A DNA stretch of 64,000 nt from Avibacterium sp. 21-586 (GCF_026226775.1 NZ_JAKKOD010000002.1:506501-570500), one strand, 5' to 3'; shown: positions 1 through 9,310, numbered from the stretch's first letter. Made by a program: numbers and translations. The notes: generated from the sequence alone by a model not told the origin.

Positions 1-446
1 ATCACCTTACCAGTTTCTAATTCATACTCACCTGCAATTTCTTCTGGCGTCATTTTTCTTGTACAAGGAATACTGCCATAGAAATAATCGGCATGTGTGG
101 TGCCAGCGGCAATTAAATCTAACCCTGCTTGAGCCCAAATGGTGGCGTGGCGCGAATGGGTATGCACAATGCCACCAATTTCAGGGAATTGACGGTATAA
201 TTCCAAATGCGTTGCGGTATCAGAGGACGGTTTTTTCGTTCCCCACACGCGTTCACCTGTATTCACATCCACAATGACAATATCATCGGCAGTCATAGTT
301 TCATAATCTACGCCCGAAGGTTTAATCGCCACCAATCCAGAAGTGCGGTCAATTTCACTGACATTTCCCCAAGTGAAGGTGACTAAGCGGTGTTTTGGTA
401 AAGCCAAATTGGCTTGTAAGACTTTTTCGCGTAATTCCGCTAGCAT
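1..446 (-). CDS. sgbE: L-ribulose-5-phosphate 4-epimerase, SgbE/UlaF/AraD family (partial, C-terminus off left edge)
   Basis: Class II aldolase/epimerase that converts L-ribulose-5-phosphate to D-xylulose-5-phosphate, the last step feeding this pathway into the pentose phosphate route. About 148 N-terminal codons are present. Visible family signatures are [10 protein letters not shown] near residue 25, KPSGVDYE, the [12 protein letters not shown] stretch, and the zinc-ligand pair HTHSRHA followed by GTTHADYF. The ATG at 444-446 has a GGAGG-type ribosome site just upstream and overlaps the end of sgbU by 7 nt, so the two are translationally coupled. It is the most distal visible gene of the yiaK-to-sgbE operon. 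sgbH, the 3-keto-L-gulonate-6-phosphate decarboxylase that the pathway needs, is not in the window and probably lies to the left. Paralogues AraD and UlaF cannot be excluded from sequence alone; the symbol rests on context. Confidence 0.9.
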   Translation of the reverse strand, partial: MLAELREKVLQANLALPKHRLVTFTWGNVSEIDRTSGLVAIKPSGVDYETMTADDIVIVDVNTGERVWGTKKPSSDTATHLELYRQFPEIGGIVHTHSRHATIWAQAGLDLIAAGTTHADYFYGSIPCTRKMTPEEIAGEYELETGKV

Positions 447-1300
447 GGGAAGCCTCCTTCTTGCATTTTTTGTTCAATAAAACGGCGTGCTTTGATGATT
501 TCTTCAATCGACTCTTGGGCTTTTTCTGTCCACATTTCAATCAAGAACGCGCCTCGGTAATTGAGTTTAGCAAGGGTCTTAAAGCAAGTCACAAAATCCA
601 CACAGCCTTCACCAAATGGCACATCACGGAATTGCCCTGCGCAGGTTTCTGTGACTTTATAAGTATCTTTCAAATGAATCGCAGAAATCTTGTCGATGCC
701 CAATTTCAATTCCTCTACCACATTGTCATTCCAAGCAGACAGGTTGCCGAGGTCTGGATACACGGTAAACCAAGGGGAGCGAATAATGTCATCCCATTTT
801 TTCCAACGCGTAATGGAGCTCATAAATTGCGTATCCATAATTTCCATAGAGAGGGTCACTTGATTACTTGCTGCTAACTCAACCGCCCATTCCATCCCTT
901 GCTGAAAACGCTCAAGCGTACCTTCATCTTGCCCTTCGTAATACACATCATAGCCTGCCAGTTGAATGGTGCGAATACCAACATCTACCGCCAGCTGAAT
1001 GGCTTTCTCCATGATTTCATAGGCTTTTTTCCGTGTGGCTTCATCGTGGCTGCCAAAGGGAAAGCGACGATGTCCAGAAAGGCACATGGAGGGAATAGTC
1101 ACGCCGGTATTGATGATAGCTTGTATCAGTTCAAGGCGCTGTGCTTTTGTCCAATCTAAGCGGCTGAGGCGTTCATTGCTTTCATCAATGGAGATTTCCA
1201 CGAAATCAAAGCCACAGGCTTTGGCGATGGAAAGTCTATCTTGCCAGCTGATATGTTTAGGTAAGGCCTTTTCATAAATGCCTAGTTTATGTTTTCTCAT
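440..1300 (-). CDS. sgbU: L-ribulose/L-xylulose-5-phosphate 3-epimerase
   Basis: TIM-barrel sugar-phosphate 3-epimerase (UlaE/SgbU family, 286 aa, the normal length) that interconverts L-xylulose-5-phosphate and L-ribulose-5-phosphate. Expected metal and catalytic positions are visible: Glu153 in SMEIMDT, Asp183 in YPDLGN, His209 in AIHLKDT and Glu255 in LIEMW. It follows lyxK after a 45-nt gap that carries an uptake sequence, and overlaps sgbE by 7 nt. It belongs to the minus-strand yiaK-sgbE operon. The family is clear; choosing the symbol sgbU over ulaE rests on the neighbouring lyxK and yiaKLMNO genes. Confidence 0.9.
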   Translation of the reverse strand: MRKHKLGIYEKALPKHISWQDRLSIAKACGFDFVEISIDESNERLSRLDWTKAQRLELIQAIINTGVTIPSMCLSGHRRFPFGSHDEATRKKAYEIMEKAIQLAVDVGIRTIQLAGYDVYYEGQDEGTLERFQQGMEWAVELAASNQVTLSMEIMDTQFMSSITRWKKWDDIIRSPWFTVYPDLGNLSAWNDNVVEELKLGIDKISAIHLKDTYKVTETCAGQFRDVPFGEGCVDFVTCFKTLAKLNYRGAFLIEMWTEKAQESIEEIIKARRFIEQKMQEGGFPC

Positions 1301-1345
1301 TTTGTCTTCCTAATAAAATTAGTGAAATTTTGACCGCACTTTGGT

Positions 1346-2797
1346 TTATAATAAAGATTGTAATGCGGAGACAAACTGCTGATAACGCTGATACTTTTTC
1401 TGATATATAACAAAGTTTTGTGTATTTGGTATAACGAATTGTTGTTTCGCAGTGAATGGCATTGCACGCCCTTGAGTACCCTCCATTGCCATCATTGCTG
1501 CACCAAGGCACCCTGTTTCTTCAATTGCTGGAACTTCAATTTTCATCCCCGTAAGATCAGCAAGCATTTGCATCCATACTCGCGACTTGGCTGGCCCACC
1601 GGTAATGCGTAACACTTGCGTATTTGGAAAACGTTGCAACATTCGATCAAGGTGGTACTTCATACTGAATAGCACCCCTTCATAGATGGCTTGAAACAGA
1701 TGCATTTTGTTATGATGAGATTGGATTCCATAGAATCCTGATTTCATTCCTAGCCCTGCATTTGAGCCATATAAAAATGGCACAAAAAGCACCGCACTTT
1801 CGGTTATAGGTAATTCATCAATACCATCATTGATCGCCTGATAGCTGAGATTTCCCCACTCTTTTACAAACCATTCAAGATTACCCGCCGATGTTGGGCT
1901 AGCTTCGTGGATAATAAATTTTCCTTCTTGCGCATAGCGTCCATAGACAAATGGAAGGCTTTGATTGTGATCAATATGATCCGTTACCCCACTCACTACA
2001 GACCAAGTTCCCAGCACCACATTTAATTTCGTTTCATCATCTAAACCTGCACAAAGTGCCGTAGAAACCACATCAAACAGCCCGCCCACTACGGGGGTGC
2101 CTTGTGCTAATCCGGTTAGTTGTGCAGCTTGTTCATTAACATAACCAGCAATTTGATTTGCTTTGACGATCGGCGGAAATTTTTCCGTCATCCCCGGCAA
2201 GCCAAGTAATTCGGCTAATTCAGGATCGTATTGCTGGGTATTGATATTGTATAAATTGGATTCTGAAATATTGGTTTCTTCGCAAAATAGCTCTCCAGTT
2301 AGGCAGAAACGCAAATAGTCGTGTGACATCAACACGGCACCGATATTGGCATAACGTTCAGGCTCATTTTCCTTAAGCCAACGTAAAATCGAAACGGGGT
2401 GTCCAGTCCATAAAGTTTGGTGTGTTATTGGATAAAGCTGTTCTGGGATACCCGCCTGTTGCCACTGTTTGACAATCTCTAACGAACGTTGATCTGAGGA
2501 AAGAATTCCACGACCAAGGGGTTGATTTTGCTTATCTAACAAGAATGCCCCTTTGCCTTGCGCAGAAATTCCGACACCTTTAATTTCTGTGGCAGATACC
2601 CCACTTTGTTCAATGGTTTTCTTGATTACCTTGGCACAAATTTGCCATAACTGCGGCATATCACGCTCAGCATACCCTGCTTGTTCACTGATGAGTGGTA
2701 CGTTTTCTCGCACACAAGCCGACATCGTGCCGAATTCATCAAATAATGCGGCTTTAATAAAAGTGCCACCACAATCGATGCCTAAATAGTAAGTCAT
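1346..2797 (-). CDS. lyxK: L-xylulose / 3-keto-L-gulonate kinase (FGGY family)
   Basis: Carbohydrate kinase of the FGGY family, 483 aa, close to the usual length. The N-terminal phosphate-binding loop GIDCGGTFIKAALFD is at residues 6-20, a GGLFDVV segment lies near residue 240, and the C-terminal ATP-domain motif TGGPAKSRVWMQ is near residue 400. In the E. coli and Haemophilus yia/sgb pathway LyxK phosphorylates 3-keto-L-gulonate made by YiaK, so the product enters the decarboxylase/epimerase steps. It lies between the TRAP transporter gene yiaO (61-nt gap) and sgbU. The gene contains an exact uptake sequence at 1791-1799. Substrate choice is inferred from context, since FGGY kinases vary. 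Confidence 0.88.
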   Translation of the reverse strand: MTYYLGIDCGGTFIKAALFDEFGTMSACVRENVPLISEQAGYAERDMPQLWQICAKVIKKTIEQSGVSATEIKGVGISAQGKGAFLLDKQNQPLGRGILSSDQRSLEIVKQWQQAGIPEQLYPITHQTLWTGHPVSILRWLKENEPERYANIGAVLMSHDYLRFCLTGELFCEETNISESNLYNINTQQYDPELAELLGLPGMTEKFPPIVKANQIAGYVNEQAAQLTGLAQGTPVVGGLFDVVSTALCAGLDDETKLNVVLGTWSVVSGVTDHIDHNQSLPFVYGRYAQEGKFIIHEASPTSAGNLEWFVKEWGNLSYQAINDGIDELPITESAVLFVPFLYGSNAGLGMKSGFYGIQSHHNKMHLFQAIYEGVLFSMKYHLDRMLQRFPNTQVLRITGGPAKSRVWMQMLADLTGMKIEVPAIEETGCLGAAMMAMEGTQGRAMPFTAKQQFVIPNTQNFVIYQKKYQRYQQFVSALQSLL

Positions 2798-2858
2798 TTA
2801 TGCTCTCCCAAAGATAAAAAGCGGTCAAAAAATCTTGAAAAATTCGACCGCACTTTGA

Positions 2859-3848
2859 TTATTGTGCTAACGCATCAATTTCTTTCACGAGTTTATCACC
2901 GTGTTTATCGATAAATGATTTACGCACATCCGCTTCAATAATGGCTTTGAACGGTGCGGTATCGACCTTTTCAATCACTTCAACACCTGCTTTCCGTAAA
3001 TTAGCTACGATTTCTTGCTCATTTTTGACATTAAGGTCGCGTTGATATTGCCCTGCTTCTTTTGCGGCATCTAAGATAGCTTGTTGCAACTCAGCGCTAA
3101 GCCCATCAAATTTTGCTTTATTCATTACAACGATTAATGGGGTGTAGCCGTGATTGGTTTGGCTCAAATATTTTTGTACTTCATAAAGTTTAGCAGACCA
3201 GAAAATGCCAATTGGGTGTTCTTGCGCATCTACCGCGCGAGTTTCAAGAGCGGTATAAAGCTCTGAAAGTGGCATTGGTACTGGGTTTGCTCCTAGCAGT
3301 GTAAAGGCCTGAATATACATCGGATTTTGGTTAGTACGCACTTTTAATCCTTTAATGTCTTCAGGTTTCGTTACAGGATGTTTTGAGTTTGAGAAAGCAC
3401 GAAAACCCACGTCCCAGAACGCCAAACCTTTTAGCCCCTGTGCTTCAAGGTTTTTTAATAACCCCTGTCCAATTTCACCATCAAGCACTTTGTAAACGTG
3501 TTCGCGATCTTTAAAGATGAATGGAATATCAATCACGTTTAATTTTGGTTCTAGCCCAGTAAAGTTTGGTGAGCCAGACATTTCAATATCAATGGTGCCA
3601 CCACGCACTGCACTAATCATTGTTTGTGCATTACCTAAGGTGCTGTCAGGAAATAGGCTTAATTTCAATTCGCCTTTTGTTTTCTCTTTTAATAGCTCAT
3701 TAAATTTTTTCGCAGCAATATGTTGAGTATCACTACGCGGTGCTTCATAACCAAAACGCAATGTGGTTGCAGCATTAACTGCAGTTGAAGTCAACATCAC
3801 TGCGCTAGTCACTAATGCGGCTAAGGTTTTTAAATTAAATAGTTTCAT
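2859..3848 (-). CDS. yiaO: TRAP transporter solute-binding protein (DctP family)
   Basis: Periplasmic substrate-binding subunit of a tripartite ATP-independent transporter, 329 aa. A signal peptide with Lys5-to-Ala hydrophobic core ends in TAVNAA near residue 26. The mature protein has typical DctP features: LRFGYEAPRSDTQHIAA at the start, PFIFKDREHVYKVLDG in the middle and the conserved Arg of KVRTNQNPMYIQAF near residue 172. It delivers substrate to the membrane subunits YiaM and YiaN encoded just upstream (21-nt gap). The orthologous YiaO binds 2,3-diketo-L-gulonate, matching the enzymes in this operon. Nothing in the gene looks broken. Confidence 0.93.
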   Translation of the reverse strand: MKLFNLKTLAALVTSAVMLTSTAVNAATTLRFGYEAPRSDTQHIAAKKFNELLKEKTKGELKLSLFPDSTLGNAQTMISAVRGGTIDIEMSGSPNFTGLEPKLNVIDIPFIFKDREHVYKVLDGEIGQGLLKNLEAQGLKGLAFWDVGFRAFSNSKHPVTKPEDIKGLKVRTNQNPMYIQAFTLLGANPVPMPLSELYTALETRAVDAQEHPIGIFWSAKLYEVQKYLSQTNHGYTPLIVVMNKAKFDGLSAELQQAILDAAKEAGQYQRDLNVKNEQEIVANLRKAGVEVIEKVDTAPFKAIIEADVRKSFIDKHGDKLVKEIDALAQ

Positions 3849-3869
3849 AATAATCTCCTTGGATTTTGA

Positions 3870-5150
3870 TTAAGGTTGCATCCACGAAAGTGGTGTCAAA
3901 ATAAGTGATGGAACAAAAATAAAGGCAAATAATAAGACAATCATCATAAGCATATAAGGCAAGATACCTTTGGCAGCCTCGTCAAAAGGAAGTTTTGACA
4001 CACCAGTAATTACATTCAATACATTGCCCACAGGCGGTGTAATTAAGCCAATAGAGGTATTTAAGATAAACAATACGCCAAAATACACGGGATCAATGCC
4101 TGCTTCTTCAATAAGAGGCATTAGCACTGGGGTTAAGATCAGGACAGTTGGCGTAAGATCCATTACCATTCCCACAACAAAAACCACAAGCATAATGACA
4201 ATAAGTAGTAACGTTGGGGATTCAATTAACGGCTCTAGTAATTCCGTAATCATTTGTGGTAATTCTGCGATGGTGATTAGCCAACCTGTAACATTTGCCG
4301 CTGCAACTAATAGCATTACTACTGCTGTGGTTTTACCTGCTGAAAGTAGCACTTTGTACAATGTACTAATTTTCAATTCTCGATAAATAAAGATTGCTAC
4401 AAATAAAGCATAAAATGCCGCAACAGCTCCCGCTTCCGTTGGGGTAAAAATACCAAGACGGAAACCACCAATGATAATAACGGGTAATAGCAACGCCCAT
4501 ATACTATTTTTAAAGGAAATACAGAGTTCTTGCTTGGTCGCTTTAGAGAATGTCATCAGGTTTAAGCGTTTAGCTTGCCACCACCAAAGTGCCGCTAAAC
4601 AACTCCCCATTAACACGCCTGGGAAAATACCTGCTAAAAAGAGCTTGGTGATGGAAACACCGCTCGCTACACCAAACACAATGAACGGAATTGATGGCGG
4701 GATAATTGGCGCAATGATACCAGCGGTGCCAATTAAACCAGCGGAACGCCCTAAGGGATAGCCGGTTGTCTTCATCATTGGCAAGAGCATTGCTGCAACG
4801 GCAGCGGTATCAGCCACGGCAGAACCTGATAAGCTCGCCATAATCATCGCCGCTAAAATCGCCACAAAACCTAGACCGCCGCGTTTATGCCCAACCAATT
4901 TCATTGGCAAATCAATAATTCGTTTTGATAATCCCCCTTCATTCATAATTTCACCAGCAAGAATAAAGAATGGGATCGCCATTAGTGAAAAGCTATCTGC
5001 ACCACTCACAATTTGTTGTGCCAAAATTTGCGCATCAAATAGATCTAAATGAATCATCAACGCAATGCCACAAATTAATAAGGAGAAAGCAACAGGAATG
5101 CCTAAAATGATGGCACCAAGTAACACAGAAAGGAAGATAATAACGGTCAT
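3870..5150 (-). CDS. yiaN: TRAP transporter large membrane subunit (DctM family)
   Basis: Large permease subunit of the TRAP system, 426 aa from the chosen ATG, with about 12 hydrophobic segments and the DctM signature region GLIGTAGIIAPIIPPSIPFI near residue 145. The frame stays open 13 codons further upstream, but the ATG at 5148-5150 gives the conserved N-terminus MTVIIFLSVLLGAI. It overlaps the yiaM stop in an ATGA arrangement with a GGAG site in front, so this start is preferred. It acts in the inner membrane, coupling substrate uptake to a sodium or proton gradient with YiaM and YiaO. Confidence 0.92.
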   Translation of the reverse strand: MTVIIFLSVLLGAIILGIPVAFSLLICGIALMIHLDLFDAQILAQQIVSGADSFSLMAIPFFILAGEIMNEGGLSKRIIDLPMKLVGHKRGGLGFVAILAAMIMASLSGSAVADTAAVAAMLLPMMKTTGYPLGRSAGLIGTAGIIAPIIPPSIPFIVFGVASGVSITKLFLAGIFPGVLMGSCLAALWWWQAKRLNLMTFSKATKQELCISFKNSIWALLLPVIIIGGFRLGIFTPTEAGAVAAFYALFVAIFIYRELKISTLYKVLLSAGKTTAVVMLLVAAANVTGWLITIAELPQMITELLEPLIESPTLLLIVIMLVVFVVGMVMDLTPTVLILTPVLMPLIEEAGIDPVYFGVLFILNTSIGLITPPVGNVLNVITGVSKLPFDEAAKGILPYMLMMIVLLFAFIFVPSLILTPLSWMQP

Positions 5151-5629
5151 TGAATTTCTCCTTTCACTAACAAACTCGCATTCGCACAAATACGCGTGAT
5201 AAGTAACAACCCAATAAACACTCCCGCTACAACGCTGGCGAGATAGGTGATCCCTTGTGGCAATCCTGAAATCGGTGCGAAATTACTTAGATTAAGCTGA
5301 AATTGTGTCCAACCACCTACAATTATCAAATAGCAACAGAACAACATCGCACCGTCAGTAACTAGACTTAAACAGTGGCGTTTATATGCTGAAAGTTTGC
5401 TGGTTAGAATAGTAACGCTGACGTGTTGATTGTCATTAAACGCAAGGATTGCGCCTAGAAATGTGAGCCACACGAATAAATAACGGGAAACTTCTTCTGT
5501 AATATTAATGCTACTGTTGAAACCATAGCGTAATACCACATTGAGGAAAACCAAGCCCGACATAGTAGCAAGGATAGCCACAACCGTAATGCTGAGTATT
5601 TTAGCTATAACATTAACGAGAGATTTCAT
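5147..5629 (-). CDS. yiaM: TRAP transporter small membrane subunit (DctQ family)
   Basis: Small four-helix subunit of the TRAP transporter, 160 aa. Hydrophobic segments lie near residues 10-30, 45-65, 88-108 and 125-150. The motif SRYLFVWLTFLGAILAF (about residues 47-63) is typical of DctQ proteins. It forms the inner-membrane complex with YiaN, whose start codon overlaps its stop by 4 nt. Upstream, yiaL ends only 8 nt away. This tight packing supports one yiaKLMNO transcript. Confidence 0.92.
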   Translation of the reverse strand: MKSLVNVIAKILSITVVAILATMSGLVFLNVVLRYGFNSSINITEEVSRYLFVWLTFLGAILAFNDNQHVSVTILTSKLSAYKRHCLSLVTDGAMLFCCYLIIVGGWTQFQLNLSNFAPISGLPQGITYLASVVAGVFIGLLLITRICANASLLVKGEIQ

Positions 5630-5637
5630 TTTTCACC

Positions 5638-6105
<468 letters not shown>

Positions 6106-6130
6106 TCACTCCTTTTATTCACTCATCACA

Positions 6131-7129
6131 CTATAATGCTTTCAACTTCGCCCATACGGTATCATCAACAGGAATACCCTTTGCTTTATTTTCCGCTAAA
6201 ATAGTTGTGAATTCGTGTCCGGGTAGGCGAACTGCAACATCAGGATCAGCACGTTCCGCAGTTCTCACATATTCCATAATGCGGTTAACTTTTTCATCCT
6301 TCGTTTTCCCATCAATTAAGCGATCAACCTCAATGGCAATAAAGACTTGAGAGACGCAATATTCGTCATCTTTATCTTCCGTAACGGCAACGGTGGATAA
6401 GCCATTAGAAAGTAAAGTGGCAATCATATCTAACACGATTGAAAGTCCAGATCCTTTCCAAAAGCCCATTGGCAATAAACGACGATTTTTCTCAACCGTA
6501 GCAGGATCACGGGTCAAATTGCCATTATCATCAAATCCTGCATCAACAAAGGTTTGGCGACCTGCTAGGCGATGAACTTCTAACATTCCATAGGAATACA
6601 TAGAACAAGACATATCGACCATCGTAATTGGGTTCGTTGGCACGGCAATAATCAGTGGGTTTGTACCAATACGGCATTCTTTTGCCCCCCAAGGTGGCAT
6701 AACCGCTAACGCATTTGTCCAACAAATACCGATATAGCCTTTCTCTGCGGCTTGCCAGCCATAACTTCCGCCACGCATCCAGTGGTTTGCATTACGCAAT
6801 GCAACGACCCCAATACCATATTGATCAGCAATTTCCATTGCTCGATCCATCATTTTTTTCGCCGTTAAATTACCGATGGCTTGATGAGCGTCCCATTGCT
6901 CAATCGCGCCTAACGACAACACTTTTGTAGGCACAGCTTCTGGCACAATATCACCATTTTCTAACTGCTGGATAAAACGTGGGAAGCGGTTCACACCGTG
7001 AGAATACGCGCCAGCCTGTGTGGTATCAGCAAACACTGTGGCACATTCTTCTGCAATTTCTTCACGTACATTGCGTGCAAGTAAAACACGTTTAAATTCA
7101 GCTTTTAAAACTTCATAGGAAATTAACAT
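6131..7129 (-). CDS. yiaK: 2,3-diketo-L-gulonate reductase
   Basis: NAD(P)H-dependent reductase of the malate/L-lactate/YiaK superfamily, 332 aa, normal length. It reduces 2,3-diketo-L-gulonate to 3-keto-L-gulonate, the entry step of the pathway. The catalytic His44 lies in [15 protein letters not shown], and the family stretch [20 protein letters not shown] lies near residue 115. The start ATG is preceded by AAGAGG. It is the first gene of the operon. A strong promoter and an operator sit just upstream, shared with the divergent regulator yiaJ, so induction by a pathway intermediate through YiaJ is the likely control. Confidence 0.94.
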   Translation of the reverse strand: MLISYEVLKAEFKRVLLARNVREEIAEECATVFADTTQAGAYSHGVNRFPRFIQQLENGDIVPEAVPTKVLSLGAIEQWDAHQAIGNLTAKKMMDRAMEIADQYGIGVVALRNANHWMRGGSYGWQAAEKGYIGICWTNALAVMPPWGAKECRIGTNPLIIAVPTNPITMVDMSCSMYSYGMLEVHRLAGRQTFVDAGFDDNGNLTRDPATVEKNRRLLPMGFWKGSGLSIVLDMIATLLSNGLSTVAVTEDKDDEYCVSQVFIAIEVDRLIDGKTKDEKVNRIMEYVRTAERADPDVAVRLPGHEFTTILAENKAKGIPVDDTVWAKLKAL

Positions 7130-7140
7130 AAGGACCTCTT

Positions 7141-7197
7141 ATTTCATATTGTGAAATTATGTTCCATAAATTACATTATTAAACTAAATAATGTCAA
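7141..7197 (-). promoter_or_regulatory. yiaK operon promoter with downstream operator
   Basis: On the minus strand, -35 TTGACA (7192-7197) and -10 TGTAAT (7170-7175) are separated by 16 nt. Just downstream of the predicted start of transcription, an imperfect palindrome TTTCATATTGTGAAA (7142-7156) lies between the promoter and the yiaK ribosome site. This is the place expected for a repressor operator. The same 13-mer occurs inverted at 7292-7304, next to yiaJ. The promoter call is by eye; assigning the site to YiaJ is inference. Confidence 0.6.
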
Positions 7198-7256
7198 TCT
7201 ACGACAAAAAATAAAAACCATTTAAAATCAATTGGTTAAAATATTTTTTATTGATT

Positions 7257-7272
7257 TGTGATCAAACTCTCA
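7257..7272 (+). promoter_or_regulatory. candidate CRP-cAMP site
   Basis: TGTGATCAAACTCTCA matches the CRP consensus TGTGA-N6-TCACA with one mismatch. It is centred about 100 nt upstream of the predicted yiaK transcription start and about 60 nt upstream of the yiaJ -10 element, so catabolite control of the divergent pair is plausible. This is a sequence match only. Confidence 0.5.
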
Positions 7273-7291
7273 TTTATTTGAAATTTTATTC

Positions 7292-7332
7292 CACAATATG
7301 AAATGAAATAGACATAGGGAATTTGTTATACT
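7292..7332 (+). promoter_or_regulatory. yiaJ promoter with operator over the -35 region
   Basis: A good -10 hexamer TATACT is at 7327-7332. At 17-nt spacing the -35 position (TGAAAT, 7304-7309) is weak and overlaps the end of the operator CACAATATGAAAT (7292-7304). That operator is the exact reverse complement of the 13-mer beside yiaK. This layout suggests that the IclR-type regulator represses its own gene. Assignment of the site to YiaJ is inference. Confidence 0.55.
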
Positions 7333-7362
7333 AAATACTAAAAAATAGCTTGGAGAATGACT

Positions 7363-8148
7363 ATGTCAGAAGATAAAACTGGCGGCAATCAAAGCCTAAT
7401 CCGTGGACTTCGTTTAATTGATATTTTGAGTGACTTTCCAAATGGATGCCCACTTGCAAAATTGGCTGAAATTTCACAACTTAATAAAAGTACCGTACAT
7501 CGTTTATTACAAGGGTTGCAAAGTGAAGGCTATGTTCAGCCATCGGGTATTGCCGGAAATTATCGCTTAACAATAAAATGCTTAGGAATAGGGCAAAAAA
7601 TACTCGCTTCATTAAATATTATTCACGTTGCAGCACCTTATTTAGAAGAACTTAATCTTAGCCTCGGTGAAACCATCAATTTCTCTAAAAGAGAAGATGA
7701 TCACGCCATTATGATTTATAAACTTGAGCCCACTACTGGCATGCTACGAACACAAGCCTATATCGGGCAACGCTTACAACTTTACTGTTCAGCAATGGGC
7801 AAACTTTACCTTGCGTACGAAAAAAATGAAGATTATCTCGCTAATTATTGGCAAGAACAAAAACACAATATCAAACAGCTTACCAGTAACACCGTCACGA
7901 ATATTCATTTAATGGAAAAAGAGTTAAACGATATTCGACAAGAGCAATTCGCAATGGATAGAGAAGAGAACGAAATCGGTGTGGTTTGTTTAGCTTGTCC
8001 AATTTTTAACTTTCAAGGTTCGGTTGATTATGCTGTGTCTGTATCACTGTCTTCTTATAAATTAAGGACACTAGGCAAAGAAGTTATTCTCAAACAAATT
8101 AGAAATACAGCATTAGCAATTTCTAAAGAACTAGGATACAACGCATAA
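7363..8148 (+). CDS. yiaJ: IclR-family transcriptional regulator of the yia operon
   Basis: IclR-family regulator, 261 aa from the preferred ATG. The N-terminal winged helix-turn-helix spans about residues 20-70 (LAKLAEISQLNKSTVHRLLQ), and the C-terminal effector-binding domain includes HVAAPYLEELNLSLGETINF and YCSAMGKLYLAY. An in-frame ATG two codons upstream (7357) sits only a base or two from the GGAG site. The ATG at 7363 has 7-nt spacing and is preferred. It is divergent from yiaK across a 233-nt region holding paired operators. By family it should repress the yiaK-sgbE operon and respond to a pathway metabolite. Confidence 0.9.
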   Translation: MSEDKTGGNQSLIRGLRLIDILSDFPNGCPLAKLAEISQLNKSTVHRLLQGLQSEGYVQPSGIAGNYRLTIKCLGIGQKILASLNIIHVAAPYLEELNLSLGETINFSKREDDHAIMIYKLEPTTGMLRTQAYIGQRLQLYCSAMGKLYLAYEKNEDYLANYWQEQKHNIKQLTSNTVTNIHLMEKELNDIRQEQFAMDREENEIGVVCLACPIFNFQGSVDYAVSVSLSSYKLRTLGKEVILKQIRNTALAISKELGYNA

Positions 8149-8229
8149 ATTACAGAATATGATTGAAGAATAAGTCTCGAACCTACTTTACCAACACTTT
8201 TTTATGTTATGCCAAATAAAAAAGCTATT

Positions 8230-8816
8230 GTGGACTCAGTACGATAAACTTGAAATAAATTATGCGCTATAATTCAATATGACTTATTATATTCGTTGAG
8301 CTGAATTGCTCTTTGACTAGCGTTTAGTTGCCTAGATTCCCTCTAAAAGAGATATAACATGTTTACAAACCTGAGATGTAAACTAGGTAGCTAGCAATCC
8401 TACGCTCAAAGCAGAGATCGCATCCATTCTCAGTGCTAGTAGATTCGTTCCATTATCACTTTAGAACAAGGCTATCAAAAGTGGGGAATATTCTCAAACA
8501 AGCACAACGCTTTTACTAGCCGAAACCTAATAGTAATATTTACACCGATTTTATCGAAGCTATGGTATACTTAATGCAAGTGAATTTAATCGTTTTCACC
8601 CCAATCAAGACCTCACTGAGCAGACAAAAAAAACATATTAACGAAAAACAAGCTAAATGTAATTTACTCAAGTTTAATGGTATTTCAAAAGCCCCCCTTG
8701 AGTGGCACTTTAAGGAATGCCAAATAACTTTTCATTGCGGTAACTGAAAAGCTCAAATTTCCATTTTGAAATAATTAGTTAAGGCTAGGTTAAGTGAGTT
8801 ATGTGAGACAGTCGAC
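8230..8816 (+). mobile_element. decayed IS1016-like (IS1595 family) element
   Basis: This 587-bp relic fills most of the gene-free stretch between yiaJ and the yfcZ-like gene. Its ends are a degraded inverted repeat: GTGGACTCAGTACGATAA at 8230-8247 and GAGTTATGTGAGACAGTC at 8796-8813. Both align to the better-preserved end sequence GGGGACTGTATTAGATAAG seen at 52862. Inside, fragments of an IS1016-type transposase can be read on the plus strand in shifting frames. The family call rests on my memory of IS1016 transposases, without a search. The element is dead. Confidence 0.6.
8478..8746 (+). pseudogene. IS1016-like transposase remnant
   Basis: Fragments in more than one frame resemble the C-terminal half of IS1595-family transposases: KSGEYSQTSTTLLLAE (from 8478), then IYTD, then FYRSYGILNASEFNRF (catalytic-core region), and finally KCNLLKFNGISKAPLEWHFK close to the C-terminus (about 8656-8715). 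The last piece corresponds to the typical RHLRKFNGIPK...LKECEWRF ending. At least two frameshifts and stops interrupt it, and the N-terminal half is not recognisable. It lies inside the relic element at 8230-8816. Confidence 0.65.
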
Positions 8817-8860
8817 AAAATTATTAATTTGGTATGTATTAAATAGATACAGTTTAGTTG

Positions 8861-8894
8861 AATAAAAGGAGCGAAATATTTCGCTCCTTTTATT
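8861..8894 (-). terminator. perfect 34-bp palindromic terminator
   Basis: The segment is its own reverse complement over 34 nt, with a GGAGCGAAA / TTTCGCTCC core flanked by AATAAAA and TTTTATT. It lies 27 nt past the stop of the yfcZ-like gene and can terminate in either direction. Confidence 0.85.
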
Positions 8895-8920
8895 GTTTCT
8901 TAGCTATATAGCTGGCTTAA

Positions 8921-9205
8921 TTAACGTAATCCTAATTCAAAAATTAAGGATTCTGCTTGGCAGCTGAAGGTGAAATCAGCGCTGAGTAAAAATCCACCTT
9001 CAACAGGACTGATTGCTGTTTGAATTTGGCAAGGTTCGCTTTCTGCGGCTCGCGCTTTTTGGGTGAATTCTTGCAAGGCAAGCTCAGCTTCTACTTCTGT
9101 GGCATAAACACGCTCAACGTGGCTGGTGCAATTGCTGTTGTCGATGATAGTGCCAACGTCAAAGGTATTGCAGCCTACGCATTCTACCGGATTTTCTTTT
9201 TTCAT
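8921..9205 (-). CDS. yfcZ: YfcZ/YiiS family protein
   Basis: A 94-aa protein of the YfcZ/YiiS family (DUF406) with unknown biochemical role. Visible features are the N-terminal CVGCNTFDVGTIIDNS segment with two Cys, the alternating acidic helix region EVEAELALQEFTQKARAAESEP and the C-terminal LSADFTFSCQAESLIFELGLR. No signal peptide or membrane segment is visible. It stands alone between its palindromic terminator and the gnd terminator, so it probably has its own promoter in the 9206-9270 gap. Family assignment is by recognition; the symbol follows E. coli. Confidence 0.8.
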   Translation of the reverse strand: MKKENPVECVGCNTFDVGTIIDNSNCTSHVERVYATEVEAELALQEFTQKARAAESEPCQIQTAISPVEGGFLLSADFTFSCQAESLIFELGLR

Positions 9206-9270
9206 TTTTATGACTCCTATTTGTTATTAATTGGAAAAGTGCAAGATTTTACACCGCACTTTATTTTATG

Positions 9271-9300
9271 CAAAAAGAGCGATAGGAGTGCCTATCGCTC
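9271..9300 (-). terminator. gnd terminator
   Basis: Stem GAGCGATAGG (9277-9286), loop AGTG, stem CCTATCGCTC (9291-9300), followed in minus orientation by a T run (9272-9276). It lies 10 nt downstream of the gnd stop and is a classical intrinsic terminator. Confidence 0.88.
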
Positions 9301-9310
9301 ATAAGGTTAG

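Noticed and set aside
8562-8747. 61-codon plus-strand frame as a small gene
   Set aside because: Its C-terminal half is the tail of a decayed IS1016-like transposase; reported as a pseudogene instead.
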